A stretch of 64,000 bases of DNA from contig NZ_JOEQ01000003.1 in assembly GCF_000721075.1 (NCBI RefSeq), positions 1 through 64,000 of the forward strand, in the 5' to 3' direction. The notes beneath the pieces were generated by a model. The model saw only the letters and a list, made by a program, of their open reading frames with translations, did not search any database and was not told the DNA's origin. Below are positions 21,606 through 29,987 of the stretch, piece by piece; position 1 is the first letter of the stretch, and each line of letters opens with the position of its first letter. The translations under genes and the position numbers were made by a program. The DNA comes from Streptosporangium amethystogenes. GTDB lineage: Bacteria; Actinomycetota; Actinomycetes; Streptosporangiales; Streptosporangiaceae.

Positions 21606-23120
21606 CTACGGCGTCGGTGTGACGGTGATGGACCCCGTTGGAGACGGAGCGATCGTCGGCACAGGAGAAATTGTACGGCCAGGCTCGGTCTCAACGTGAC
21701 GCTGGATCTGAACCGACTGCTCACCGAGCCCTCCCAGGGTGATGTCGTCCCAGGCCCTCAGGCGGTGTGTGTCGGCGTCGAAGTACAGGACCGAGGCCTC
21801 GACGGGGGTGGGCTCGTCGTGTTCGAGGGCTCGCAGACCGGCACCGCCGGTGGATCCCTGGACCAGGAGGCGACTGCCGGAGGGCAGCAGTTCGGTGGAT
21901 CGCTCGTGCGAGTGGCCGGTGAGGATCATCGGTGCCGCGCCGGAGAACCCCTTGGCGACCGTCGGGTCGTGGACGGCGATCAGGTCGACCTGCTTGGGGA
22001 GCCGGGCCAGCCTGGCCGCGTGGGAGCGGCCCAGCGCGTCGAGGGATTCGAGGTTGGAGTCGACGGAGACGGACTTGTCGGGGGTGAACCTGGGGTCGCC
22101 CAGGCCGTAGACGCGCAGCCCCGCCACGGTCTTGGCCGAGTCGTCGAGGACGACCGCGCCCTTCTGCCTGCGTACGGCCCGCTGGGTGGTCATGGAGTCG
22201 TGGTTGCCCCTGACGAAGACGTACGGGACACCGAATGTGCCGATCTCCTCGACGAACTTGTCCTCGGGGCCGGTGCCGTGGTCGGTCAGGTCGCCGGTGT
22301 CGATGATCGCGTCGATCTTGAACTGGGTGGTGATCGAGCGGATGAGGTTCCAGGCGATGGGGCTGAGGTGGATGTCGGAGACGTGCAGTATCCGGATCGA
22401 GGTGGGGTCGGCGTCGTAGACCGGCAGCGCGGAGACGACGTCGTAGAGCTGGGAGACGTTGTTGACGAGCTTGGCGAGCTGGACCCGGTAGGACTCGAAC
22501 CTGGTCACGATCGACTCGGCGTCACCGACCAGCGTCGGCGCGTTGGCCAGCAGGCCGGTGTACTTGGGCTCCACCACGGAGTCCGGCCGGAAGGTCAGCG
22601 CGACAGCGGTGCCCGTGCCGGCGATCGCGACGACGACGGCCAGTGTGCCCGCGAGGGCGGGTCCCGGGCGACGGAAGACGATCAGGGACGCGACCAGGGC
22701 GCCCGCCAGGCCGCAGAAGGCGGCGCGCACGATCAGCGTCCTGACCCCGTTGCCCAGCTCCTCCTCCAGGAGCGCGGGGAGCCGGTCCGCGGAGAACCTC
22801 GGGTCGTCCAGGAACCCGCGCGCCCGGTCGGGGTTGATGTTCTCCAGGGTCACCCGGAGGCCGACCGGGGCGTTGTGCGTGTCGAACAGAAGTGTGCCGA
22901 AAGGGTGAGCATCCAACACGGTCTCCCCGGTCCACGAGGGCTCAGCGGACAGGCCGAGCTCCACCGGGCCGACATTGGACCGTACGGCCCCGCCGAGCAT
23001 GATGCCGAGCCACGCACCCGCCAGTGCGACGGCCACGACGGCCGTGCCGCGGGCGATCCGCCTGCCCGCGCGACCGGTGGCGAGCCGGCGGGTCCTCTGG
23101 GTCCAATCAGCGAATTTCAT
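21606..23120 (-). CDS. Membrane-anchored metallophosphoesterase
   Basis: A 504-residue protein. Transmembrane segments lie near residues 25-48 (VVAVALAGAWLGIMLGG) and in the region 125-170. The C-terminal calcineurin-like domain holds the dimetal motifs in order: HVSDIHLSP, DTGDLTDHG, VRGNHDS and LTGHSHE. The tail is Pro/Thr-rich (TISPVPTIAPSPTG). It is a conserved actinomycete chromosomal protein likely facing outward; substrate unknown. It is adjacent to the tRNA cluster, which marks the return to core chromosome. Confidence 0.85.
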   Translation of the reverse strand: MKFADWTQRTRRLATGRAGRRIARGTAVVAVALAGAWLGIMLGGAVRSNVGPVELGLSAEPSWTGETVLDAHPFGTLLFDTHNAPVGLRVTLENINPDRARGFLDDPRFSADRLPALLEEELGNGVRTLIVRAAFCGLAGALVASLIVFRRPGPALAGTLAVVVAIAGTGTAVALTFRPDSVVEPKYTGLLANAPTLVGDAESIVTRFESYRVQLAKLVNNVSQLYDVVSALPVYDADPTSIRILHVSDIHLSPIAWNLIRSITTQFKIDAIIDTGDLTDHGTGPEDKFVEEIGTFGVPYVFVRGNHDSMTTQRAVRRQKGAVVLDDSAKTVAGLRVYGLGDPRFTPDKSVSVDSNLESLDALGRSHAARLARLPKQVDLIAVHDPTVAKGFSGAAPMILTGHSHERSTELLPSGSRLLVQGSTGGAGLRALEHDEPTPVEASVLYFDADTHRLRAWDDITLGGLGEQSVQIQRHVETEPGRTISPVPTIAPSPTGSITVTPTP

Positions 23121-23155
23121 GGGCCTCCACCTCGCCCCGGGAGCGCCGGGGCAGA

Positions 23156-23506
23156 ATGACAGGTGTGATCGAGATCTCGCGGGAGAAGTTTGAGGAGCTT
23201 GTGGCCGAGGCTCTGGACACCATCCCCCCCGAGCTGACGAAAGTGATGGACAATGTGGTGCTCGTCGTCGTCGACGACCCGCCCGAACCAGATCTTCTGG
23301 GTCTTTACACCGGCATTCCCCTGACCGAACGTGGCGACTGGTACGCAGGAGTGCTACCCGACCGGATCGAGATCTACCGCAGGCCGATCTGTTCGATCTG
23401 CGAGACCGAGGAGCAGGTCATCGAAGAAGTGCAGATAACGGTAGTCCACGAAATCGCCCACCATTTCGGCATAGACGATGACCGGCTGCACGAGCTGGGC
23501 TGGTAA
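23156..23506 (+). CDS. Metallopeptidase-family protein (HExxH)
   Basis: A 116-residue protein of the small predicted-zinc-peptidase family. Its zinc site is ITVVHEIAHHFGIDDDRLHELGW, giving HExxH plus a downstream ligand. The N-terminus IEISREKFEELVAEALDTIP is characteristic of the family. Start ATG at 23156 has GGGAGCG upstream; GTG at 23165 is an alternative that would begin VIEISREKF. Members are widespread in actinobacteria and often of unknown substrate. It diverges from the metallophosphoesterase gene. Confidence 0.85.
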   Translation: MTGVIEISREKFEELVAEALDTIPPELTKVMDNVVLVVVDDPPEPDLLGLYTGIPLTERGDWYAGVLPDRIEIYRRPICSICETEEQVIEEVQITVVHEIAHHFGIDDDRLHELGW

Positions 23507-23674
23507 CTAGCCCCGTACAACACATCAAAACCACCGTTCCTGAAATATCACAGCTTATCATCACGGTTTGCATGCGCTTGATTGCTTTCGGTTGCGCGTC
23601 GGCCCTACAGCAGGCACCGTAGGTTACACAGTGAACACCCACAGTCAGTGTGCCTGCGAGCTCAGCGGAGTCCT
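23507..23674. other. Short intergenic region
   Basis: AT-richer DNA between the metallopeptidase and the MFS gene. It presumably holds the MFS promoter. No other feature seen. Confidence 0.4.
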
Positions 23675-24970
23675 ATGGCGGCGACCAAGTCCGGCCGACT
23701 ACCCGGGCGGCACCGCCGTCCGGCGGAACGCCAAGCGACCTACGGCGAGGTCATCGCCATCGGCGAGTTCCGCGCGCTCTGGATCGGCCAGGGGCTCTCC
23801 CTGCTCGGCGACCAGCTCTCCCGGGTGGCGCTGTCCGTCCTGGTCTTCGAGCGGACGGACTCGCCCCTGGCCACGGCGTCGGTCTATGCCCTGACCTACC
23901 TGCCACCGATCATCGGCGGGCCGCTCCTCGCGGGACTCGCCGATCGCCACGCCCGACGGCGCATCATGCTCGTCTGTGACGTGCTCAGGGCCCTCCTGGT
24001 CGCGCTTATGGCGATCCCCGGCGCCTCGTTCGCCATGCTGTGCGTGCTGGTCTTCTGCGTGGTGCTGCTCAGCGCGCCGTTCTCGGCGGCGCGGGCGGCG
24101 CTCCTGCCGGAGTTGCTCACGGGCGACCGCTACGTCGCGGGCTCCGCCCTGCAGAACATGACCAACCAGGGCGCGCAGATGCTCGGCTTCGCCGCCGGCG
24201 GTTTCCTGATCATGGGAATGGGGCCGTACCGCGCGCTGGCCCTGGACGCGGCGACCTACCTGGCCTCCGCGCTCATCATCGTCTCGGGCGTACGGCGGCG
24301 TCCCGCCCCCATCCCCGCCGACGAGAACCGGCCCTCGATGTGGACGATGACCCGCGCCGGCGCCAGGCTGGTCTTCGGCGACCCCCGGCTACGAACGCTG
24401 GTGCTCTTCGCCTGGCTCTGCGGCTTCTACGTGCTCCCCGAGGGGATCGCGGCCCCGTACGCCGATGAGCTGACCGGAAACCCCCAGCACCTCTCCCTGG
24501 TCACCGGTCTGCTGATGGGGGCCATGCCCACCGGTACCGTCGTCGGCGCGTTCCTGTTCAGCCGCTACGTCAGCCCGTCGAACCGGCTGCGGTCGATGGG
24601 CTGGATGGCGATGCTGACCTGCGCGCCGCTGATCCTGTGCGCGGCGCGGCCGCCGCTGCCCGTGGTGCTGCTGCTCTGGTTCGCCTCGGGACTGGGCGGG
24701 GCCTACCAGCTCGCGGCCAATGCCGCGTTCGTGCAGTGCGTCCCCGCCGAGCGGCGGGGACAGGCATTCGGGCTGGTCCAGTCGGGCCTGCTGGCCTCCC
24801 AGGGCGTCGGGATCCTGGTAGGCGGGGCCGCGGCCGACCATCTCGGCCCCGAGATGGTGGTGGCACTGGCCGGCGCGACCGGACTCGCCGTGGCGGCCGC
24901 GCTGGCCGTGCTCTGGAGGGGATCCCGCAGGGAGATCATCGAGAGGGTTCGCACCGGGGCGAACTCCTGA
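23675..24970 (+). CDS. MFS transporter (MFS_3, drug-exporter type)
   Basis: A 431-residue membrane protein with about 12 hydrophobic helices. The motif GLADRHARRRIMLVCDVLRA after helix 2 is the MFS loop 2-3 signature of the EntS-like group. The charged N-terminus (YGEVIAIGEFRALWIGQGLS) is typical of this family in actinomycetes. I chose ATG at 23675 because AGCGGAG precedes it; the open frame extends to a TTG at 23582 without family support. It probably exports a hydrophobic small molecule by proton antiport. Confidence 0.85.
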   Translation: MAATKSGRLPGRHRRPAERQATYGEVIAIGEFRALWIGQGLSLLGDQLSRVALSVLVFERTDSPLATASVYALTYLPPIIGGPLLAGLADRHARRRIMLVCDVLRALLVALMAIPGASFAMLCVLVFCVVLLSAPFSAARAALLPELLTGDRYVAGSALQNMTNQGAQMLGFAAGGFLIMGMGPYRALALDAATYLASALIIVSGVRRRPAPIPADENRPSMWTMTRAGARLVFGDPRLRTLVLFAWLCGFYVLPEGIAAPYADELTGNPQHLSLVTGLLMGAMPTGTVVGAFLFSRYVSPSNRLRSMGWMAMLTCAPLILCAARPPLPVVLLLWFASGLGGAYQLAANAAFVQCVPAERRGQAFGLVQSGLLASQGVGILVGGAAADHLGPEMVVALAGATGLAVAAALAVLWRGSRREIIERVRTGANS

Positions 24971-24971
24971 C

Positions 24972-25400
24972 TCACCCCTGGGTGCGGGGGTCGTCGCTAC
25001 GCGGCGGCACCGTGCCGTACGGGGCCGAAGGGGGCTGGGGAGCCTGGTAGGGGGGATACTCGGGGGCCTGCTGGTGCGGGGCGCGGTGCTGGCTGGTGGC
25101 CTTGGCCCAGCCCTGCTCGGCCTTGGTCTTGGCGTCCACCCAGATCGGGTTGTCCTTGTTCTTGTCGATCAGGTCCTGGAGGACCGACCTGTCCTTGCTC
25201 TCCTCGGGCAGGAGCACCCAGCCGATCGCGTAGATCGCCACTCCGAGACCACCGAAGAAGGTGGCGATGGCGAGGGCCGCGCGGATGATGTTGGGGTCCA
25301 CCCCGGTGTAGCGGCCGAGGCCGGAGGCCACACCGGCGATGATGCGCCCGTCCCTGGTTCTGCGGAGCTGCTTGACGCCGGAGAAGTCGTTTTCGTTCAT
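24972..25400 (-). CDS. PspC-domain membrane protein
   Basis: A 142-residue protein. Residues 8-66 form the PspC domain (LRRTRDGRIIAGVASGLGRY, then a helix ATFFGGLGVAIYAIGWVLLP). The C-terminal 50 residues are a Pro/Gln/Tyr-rich cytoplasmic tail. PspC proteins sense cell-envelope stress or interact with signalling partners. It ends 2 bases before the MFS stop on the opposite strand. A related small class is common in actinobacteria beside sensor kinases; none is adjacent here. Confidence 0.85.
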   Translation of the reverse strand: MNENDFSGVKQLRRTRDGRIIAGVASGLGRYTGVDPNIIRAALAIATFFGGLGVAIYAIGWVLLPEESKDRSVLQDLIDKNKDNPIWVDAKTKAEQGWAKATSQHRAPHQQAPEYPPYQAPQPPSAPYGTVPPRSDDPRTQG

Positions 25401-25519
25401 GTATTAAGACTGCCCCGTGTCGGGTCCTCATCACATCGGGACTTCCCCTGGCACAACCCTGACATCCCCCCTGCTCGTCCCGGCAATACCCTGACAGGGC
25501 CGAACAGAGAGGAAAACCC

Positions 25520-26677
25520 ATGGACGACCTCCTGCGTATCGACGACACGCTCTCCGAGGAGCAGCGGCTCATCCGCGACACCGTGCGGGACTTCGTCGCG
25601 GACCGGGTGCTCCCCCGTATCGGCGACTGGTTCGAGGAGGCCACCTTTCCCGCCCGCGAGCTCGCCCCGGTGCTCGGCTCGCTCGGCGTGCTGGGCATGC
25701 ACCTCCAGGGGTACGGCTGCGCGGGCCTCGACGCCGTCTCGTACGGGGTGGCCTGCCGCGAGCTGGAGGCGGGGGACTCCGGGCTGCGGTCGTTCGTCTC
25801 CGTGCAGGGCTCGCTCGCGATGTTCCCGATCTGGAAGTACGGCTCCGCCGAGCAGCAGGACGAGTGGCTGCCCCGGATGGCCGCGGGTGAGGCGATCGGC
25901 TGCTTCGGCCTGACCGAGCCCGACCACGGCTCCGACCCGGCCGGCATGCGCACCCACGCCAAGCTGGACCCCTCGGGCGACTGGATACTCAACGGCGCCA
26001 AGATGTGGATCACCAACGGCTCGATCGCCGACGTGGCCGTGGTCTGGGCGCAGACCGAGGACGGCGTCCGCGGCTTCGTGGTGCCCACGGACACCCCTGG
26101 CTTCACCGCCCCGGAGATCCACCGGAAGATGTCCCTGCGTGCCTCGGTGACCTCGTCGCTCTACTTCGACGACGTCCGCCTGCCCGCCTCCGCCGTACTT
26201 CCCGGGGTGCGCGGCCTGAAGGGCCCGCTGTCCTGCCTGTCCGAGGCGCGCTTCGGCATTCTGTGGGGCGTGGTGGGGGCGGCCCGCGCCTGCCTGGAGT
26301 CCGCGGTCGACTACTCCACCTCCCGTATCCAGTTCGGCAGGCCCATCGGCGGCTTCCAGCTGACCCAGGAGAAGCTCGCCTGGATGTACGTCGGGTTGGG
26401 GCAGGCACAGCTCACCGCGCTCCATCTGGGCCGCCTCAAGGACGCGGGGGCCCTCACCCCCCGCCAGGTCAGCTTCGGCAAGCTCGCCAACGTCCGCGCC
26501 GCCCTGGACATCGCCCGCCAGGCACGCTCCATCCTGGGCGGCAACGGCATCACGCTGGAGTATCCGGTGATCCGGCACATGAACAACCTGGAGAGCGTGC
26601 TGACCTACGAGGGCACCCAGGAGATCCACACGCTCGTGCTCGGTGAGGCGCTGACCGGCATCCCCGCCTACCGCTGA
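25520..26677 (+). CDS. Acyl-CoA dehydrogenase, glutaryl-CoA dehydrogenase type
   Basis: A 385-residue flavoprotein of the acyl-CoA dehydrogenase family. CFGLTEPDHGSDPAGM is the FAD/substrate signature and MWITNGSIADVAVVWAQ follows. LTYEGTQEIHTLVLGEALTG carries the catalytic glutamate and is the variant seen in glutaryl-CoA dehydrogenases, which oxidise and decarboxylate glutaryl-CoA to crotonyl-CoA in lysine and tryptophan breakdown. AGAGAGGAAAA precedes the ATG. It is a single gene here, with no electron-transfer flavoprotein beside it. Confidence 0.85.
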   Translation: MDDLLRIDDTLSEEQRLIRDTVRDFVADRVLPRIGDWFEEATFPARELAPVLGSLGVLGMHLQGYGCAGLDAVSYGVACRELEAGDSGLRSFVSVQGSLAMFPIWKYGSAEQQDEWLPRMAAGEAIGCFGLTEPDHGSDPAGMRTHAKLDPSGDWILNGAKMWITNGSIADVAVVWAQTEDGVRGFVVPTDTPGFTAPEIHRKMSLRASVTSSLYFDDVRLPASAVLPGVRGLKGPLSCLSEARFGILWGVVGAARACLESAVDYSTSRIQFGRPIGGFQLTQEKLAWMYVGLGQAQLTALHLGRLKDAGALTPRQVSFGKLANVRAALDIARQARSILGGNGITLEYPVIRHMNNLESVLTYEGTQEIHTLVLGEALTGIPAYR

Positions 26678-26789
26678 CGTTTCCGGGACGTGTCAGGGCC
26701 CTGGCGCTCGGGTCACCTTCGGCGAGGGTGACGCTGCGGTAGCCCGCAGGGCCTTGACGCACGCTCCGCCCGTGTCCGGTCTGCTCGGG

Positions 26790-27413
26790 CTACCTCCGGC
26801 GGGGGTGGCGCTGGGGCAGGCCGCAGGGGCGCCACTCGGGGGCCTGGGCCGCCCGTTCGAGCTTCTCCGCCCAGGAGACTCCGGTGCGCAGGTAGAACCG
26901 GAGCAGTTCGGCGGTGGCGCGGGCGTCGGCCAGCGCGGCGTGGGCCCCGAGGAGCGGGATACCCGCACGCTCGCAGCAGGCGGCGAGCGTCCACCTGCCG
27001 CCGGGGATGAAGTCGCGCGCCAGCCGTTGCGTGCACAGGGTCTCGGTCACCCACTCGCTTCCGGGCAGGTGCTCCAGGAAGCGCAGGTCGAAGGAGGCGT
27101 TGTGGGCCACCAGGACCCGGCCGGCGATCCGCTGCCAGACCTCGTCCAGCAACTCCTCGATCATCGGCGCGCCCGCGACCATCGCGCCGGTGATGCCGTG
27201 GACGTGCACGGCCCCGGTGCCGCGCCTCGGATCGACCAGCGAGTGCCACTCGTCGACGGTCTCGCCCTGGGCGTTCAGCGAGATGAGCGCTATCTCGCAG
27301 ATCCGGTCGCCCCTGGAGGGCGAGAAACCGGTGGTCTCCACGTCGACCACGACATACCCTTGCCGCGTGGAGACATGTGCGCTGCGGGCGGGCTCAAGCC
27401 CCGAGCTCGTCAT
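26790..27413 (-). CDS. DnaQ-like 3'-5' exonuclease
   Basis: A 207-residue protein of the DEDDh exonuclease family. Exo I is VVDVETTGFS, Exo II LVAHNASFDLRFL and Exo III HAALADARATAELL, so all four acidic residues and the histidine are present. I use the ATG at 27413 (MTSSGLEPARSAHVS); GTG at 27422 is also possible. The C-terminal tail is Arg/Pro-rich and may be unstructured. Probable roles are proofreading or RNA/DNA trimming. Confidence 0.85.
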   Translation of the reverse strand: MTSSGLEPARSAHVSTRQGYVVVDVETTGFSPSRGDRICEIALISLNAQGETVDEWHSLVDPRRGTGAVHVHGITGAMVAGAPMIEELLDEVWQRIAGRVLVAHNASFDLRFLEHLPGSEWVTETLCTQRLARDFIPGGRWTLAACCERAGIPLLGAHAALADARATAELLRFYLRTGVSWAEKLERAAQAPEWRPCGLPQRHPRRR

Positions 27414-27529
27414 GTCCGCCACTCTAGGAGCCGTTCCCACCCTCCACCTGCCGTTCCGCAAACAGGTGACCGCGAATAGGCCTGGCGACGGACGTTAGTG
27501 GACACTATCCTCGGTACGCTGTCACCTGC

Positions 27530-27602
27530 GGGGCGTTAGCTCAATGGTTAGAGCTGCGGACTTTTAATCCGTAGGTTCTGGGTTCGAGTCCCAGGCGCCC
27601 TA
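27530..27602 (+). tRNA. tRNA-Lys(TTT)
   Basis: Acceptor strands GGGGCGT and GCGCCCT pair with one G-T at the end. The anticodon loop CTTTTAA lies between GCGGA and TCCGT, giving TTT. T-arm CTGGG-TTCGAGT-CCCAG. No CCA is encoded. An integrase remnant lies downstream at 27861-28412, so its 3' end was probably an attachment site too. Confidence 0.95.
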
Positions 27603-27613
27603 CCGCTCGCGAA

Positions 27614-27649
27614 CAGGAACGTAGGCCCTGACCTGGGCCTACGTTCCTG
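27614..27649 (+). terminator. Strong hairpin after tRNA-Lys
   Basis: A perfect 15-base stem, CAGGAACGTAGGCCC with GGGCCTACGTTCCTG, encloses TGACCT and is followed by ATCTTTCT. It starts 11 bases after the tRNA. Confidence 0.8.
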
Positions 27650-27808
27650 GCGATCTTTCTCCGCCCATGCAGCCGGATGCAGTCAGATGCGGCCGTCTGC
27701 CAGGAGTCCCGGAATATACGCGGAATGGGACCGCCGCTGTTTTCCCAGGTCAGTTCAGAGGTTTCGGAAGCTCGCGGAGCGGTTCCAGGGCCACGGTGGC
27801 CGACACGA

Positions 27809-27841
27809 CGAAGGACCCCGAGGGCTACCCGGAGTCCTTCG
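27809..27841. terminator. Inverted repeat between tRNA-Lys and the integrase remnant
   Basis: CGAAGGAC pairs with GTCCTTCG, with further inner pairing. It lies about 20 bases beyond the stop of the minus-strand integrase remnant, where that gene's terminator would be. Confidence 0.55.
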
Positions 27842-27860
27842 TGTCCTGCTGTTGAGAATG

Positions 27861-28412
27861 TCACGCCGTGAGCACTTCCAAGATCGGCTTGTTGGCCACC
27901 TCATGCTGGCCGTCGATGCACTTGGCGTAGACCTTGAGAAGCACATCCACTCCACTCCCCGCCACCTCCGGTACATGGACCCCCGCGTTCAACCAGAGCC
28001 AGACCGCCGCATGCCACAGGTCATACGGCCTGCGCGCCGGCGGTGAGGCGACCTGATCAGGCGTGAAGGCGTACGACCAGGCTTGCTTCCAGACCATCGA
28101 GACCGTGGAGCCGGGGAAGGTCTGACCGGTCCAGGTCCGAAACAGCCGGCCATCCCCGGCAACCCCGTACCGCCCGATGTGCTCACGCAGGATGACCACC
28201 AGCTCCGAGGAGATCGGCACCGTCCGGGTGGCTTTCTCGTCACGGTGCTTGAGCCCCCGTTCATCGTTGGACTCCCCCGAGCCGGTGTGCCGCGTGCAGC
28301 CGGGATGCGTCGACCGGTCATAAGGCTGGCACCTGGCCACAGCCCCGCACCATGCAGCACGACGATCGCCACGGGGTGCCCAGTCGGTCCTCGATGCCAT
28401 GAATACCGACAC
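27861..28412 (-). pseudogene. Decayed tyrosine integrase next to tRNA-Lys
   Basis: The C-terminal 120 codons resemble the catalytic end of a site-specific integrase: DERGLKHRDEKATRTVPI, ELVVILREHIGRYG, LFRTWTGQ, RPYDLWHAAVWLWLNAGV and LLKVYAKCIDGQHEVAN. Two core residues are damaged. The HxxR box reads DLWHAA where DLRHAA is expected, and the second histidine segment has collapsed to VAGSGVDVLL. Upstream codons are scrambled. It faces tRNA-Lys, the expected position for an element integrated there, so this is probably the scar of another integrative element. Confidence 0.75.
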
Positions 28413-28427
28413 CGCGGCGCCATTGGT

Positions 28428-28881
28428 TCAGGCAGACCGGAAGTAGCCATTGGCCTTCGGCTGGAACATCAACACCATGGCGGCGAGCACGGCCAGCACG
28501 TGAGCCAACCGGCTGGCGTCGAACAGCAGTTCCATGGCATCGGCTCCGGAGACGGCCTCGACGATCGAGTGTCCCGCTAGCAGCCACTGCACGGGCTCGA
28601 CGGCCATCGACAGCAGCCCGAACACCCCGAGGAGCACGGCCAGGGCCTAACGCGCCCAGTTACGGCCCTGCCGGAGTCGCAATGCCAGGAAAATCGCTGT
28701 CCCGAACACTACGAGCCGGAGCCCGACACCCGAGATCAGTACCCCCGCCGTGGCCGAACCATCGGAGAACATGCCGATGACGGCCAGCAGGGTCTCAAAG
28801 GCCCCTGCGGCGACCGCACCGATCCAGAGGACGGCGGAGGTGTACACGATGGGGAGCGCGGGAGTGGGTGACTGCGGTCAT
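28428..28881 (-). pseudogene. Membrane protein gene with nonsense and frameshift mutations
   Basis: Two minus-strand frames (28647-28847 and 28428-28637) are in the same phase, separated only by a TAG at 28647-28649. They join as GRNWAR-stop-ALAVLLGVFGLLS, where Trp (TGG to TAG) is the simplest lost residue. The combined product has three or four hydrophobic helices, such as VLWIGAVAAGAFETLLAVIG. The better start, ATG at 28881 (MTAVTHSRAP), is one base out of phase with the rest, implying a second lesion. Family not recognised. Confidence 0.7.
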
Positions 28882-29179
28882 GAGAGGCTTCCAGAACGAA
28901 ATCGCTTATCCCTGAAGTCTCCTGCGCGCCACCGTTCTGGATCACGCCTGCCATCCCTCGAATGCCGGGTACGGCAGGCCCTACCAGCGATCACCCATCG
29001 AGTGAGCACTGCGTCGAGCGCCGCGTCCTGTAGCCGTACCAGATGCCGGTGTCCTGTCTCAAAAGAGGTGACGTGGCGAGCATCGGGGACAAATCGCGGT
29101 CTACCCAGGAGCGCTGCGTGTGGTAATGCCAAGCAGCCATCCGACCCGACGAACTCCGCGCCGAGCCAGTCGAAAGCGC
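28882..29179. other. Intergenic region with no supported gene
   Basis: An 84-codon minus-strand frame crosses this stretch (containing HRHLVRLQDAALDAVLTRW), but it has no ribosome binding site and no family I recognise. It may be another gene remnant in the decayed zone between tRNA-Lys and the TetR gene. Confidence 0.35.
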
Positions 29180-29812
29180 TCAGTGGCGCCCGATCGAGCC
29201 GAACCAGCTCTCGGTGAGGACGTCCAGCATCTCGTCGCGCCCGACGCCCCAGGTCCCCGGTTTCCAGTGGCGCGCGACGTGGTCGAGCTCGGTGATGGCG
29301 ATGACGCCGCGAAAGTGGCGGGTGCCGGCCGGGAACCGGTCGGCACGGTCGAGCCCCTCCTTGATGTCACCGATGGCCTCGTTCAGCCACTCGTCGAGGA
29401 GGGTGCGGATCTCGGGGTCGACGGCCGCGGCCTCGAAGGCGGCCGTGGTGTAGGGACGAATCACATCCCATCGTTCCGAGGTCGACGCGAGCCACCTGCG
29501 GATCCGCTCTCGCGAGCCGTCCTCGACCACGGCGACCAGCTCACGCTCGGTCGATCCGTGCTCGGCGGAGGGGAGCCGGTCGAGCGCGGCGTTGAGCCGC
29601 TCGGAGATGAGGGCCTTCATCAGATCGACCTTGGAGGGAAAGTACGCGTAGAAGGTCACCCGCGTCGTCCCCGCCACCGACGCGATGTCGTCGACCGTCG
29701 TCGTCGCGTAGCCCTTCGACCCGAACAGGTCCAGGCCGGCGTCGAGCAGGAGCTTTCTCGTCATCTCCTTCTGTGCCGCACGAAGCGTAGCCATGCCGCC
29801 AGCATAGAGCAC
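29180..29812 (-). CDS. TetR-family transcriptional regulator
   Basis: A 210-residue regulator. The N-terminal helix-turn-helix spans residues 10-55 (LLLDAGLDLFGSKGYATTTV and IASVAGTTRVTFYAYFPSKV). The C-terminal helical domain would bind a ligand. It diverges from the MFS gene at 29988, and the intergenic region contains a GTGTCA/TGACAC dyad. TetR-MFS divergent pairs usually form a substrate-induced efflux switch, so it most likely represses the transporter and itself. Confidence 0.9.
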   Translation of the reverse strand: MLYAGGMATLRAAQKEMTRKLLLDAGLDLFGSKGYATTTVDDIASVAGTTRVTFYAYFPSKVDLMKALISERLNAALDRLPSAEHGSTERELVAVVEDGSRERIRRWLASTSERWDVIRPYTTAAFEAAAVDPEIRTLLDEWLNEAIGDIKEGLDRADRFPAGTRHFRGVIAITELDHVARHWKPGTWGVGRDEMLDVLTESWFGSIGRH

Positions 29813-29873
29813 GACGACTGCGTTCCGCCCTTGCTGATCGTTCTTAATACGTATTGCTCAGACTCTTGATGCA

Positions 29874-29892
29874 GTGTCAAGTTATATGACAC
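29874..29892. promoter_or_regulatory. Dyad operator between the TetR and MFS genes
   Basis: GTGTCA and TGACAC form perfect 6-base arms around AGTTATA. A second palindrome, AATACGTATT, lies at 29846-29855. The location between the divergent genes fits a TetR operator. Confidence 0.6.
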
Positions 29893-29987
29893 CTTGCACG
29901 TTTAACAGGTGGTCGTGCTCGCCTCGGGTGGCCGATCCCGAGCGGCCGGAGCCGATCGTCCGGCCCATCGACAAGGAAGAAATCGCA

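Noticed and set aside
23582..23674. N-terminal extension of the MFS protein starting at a TTG
   Set aside because: The extension is not MFS-like; ATG at 23675 has a ribosome binding site and gives the usual N-terminus.
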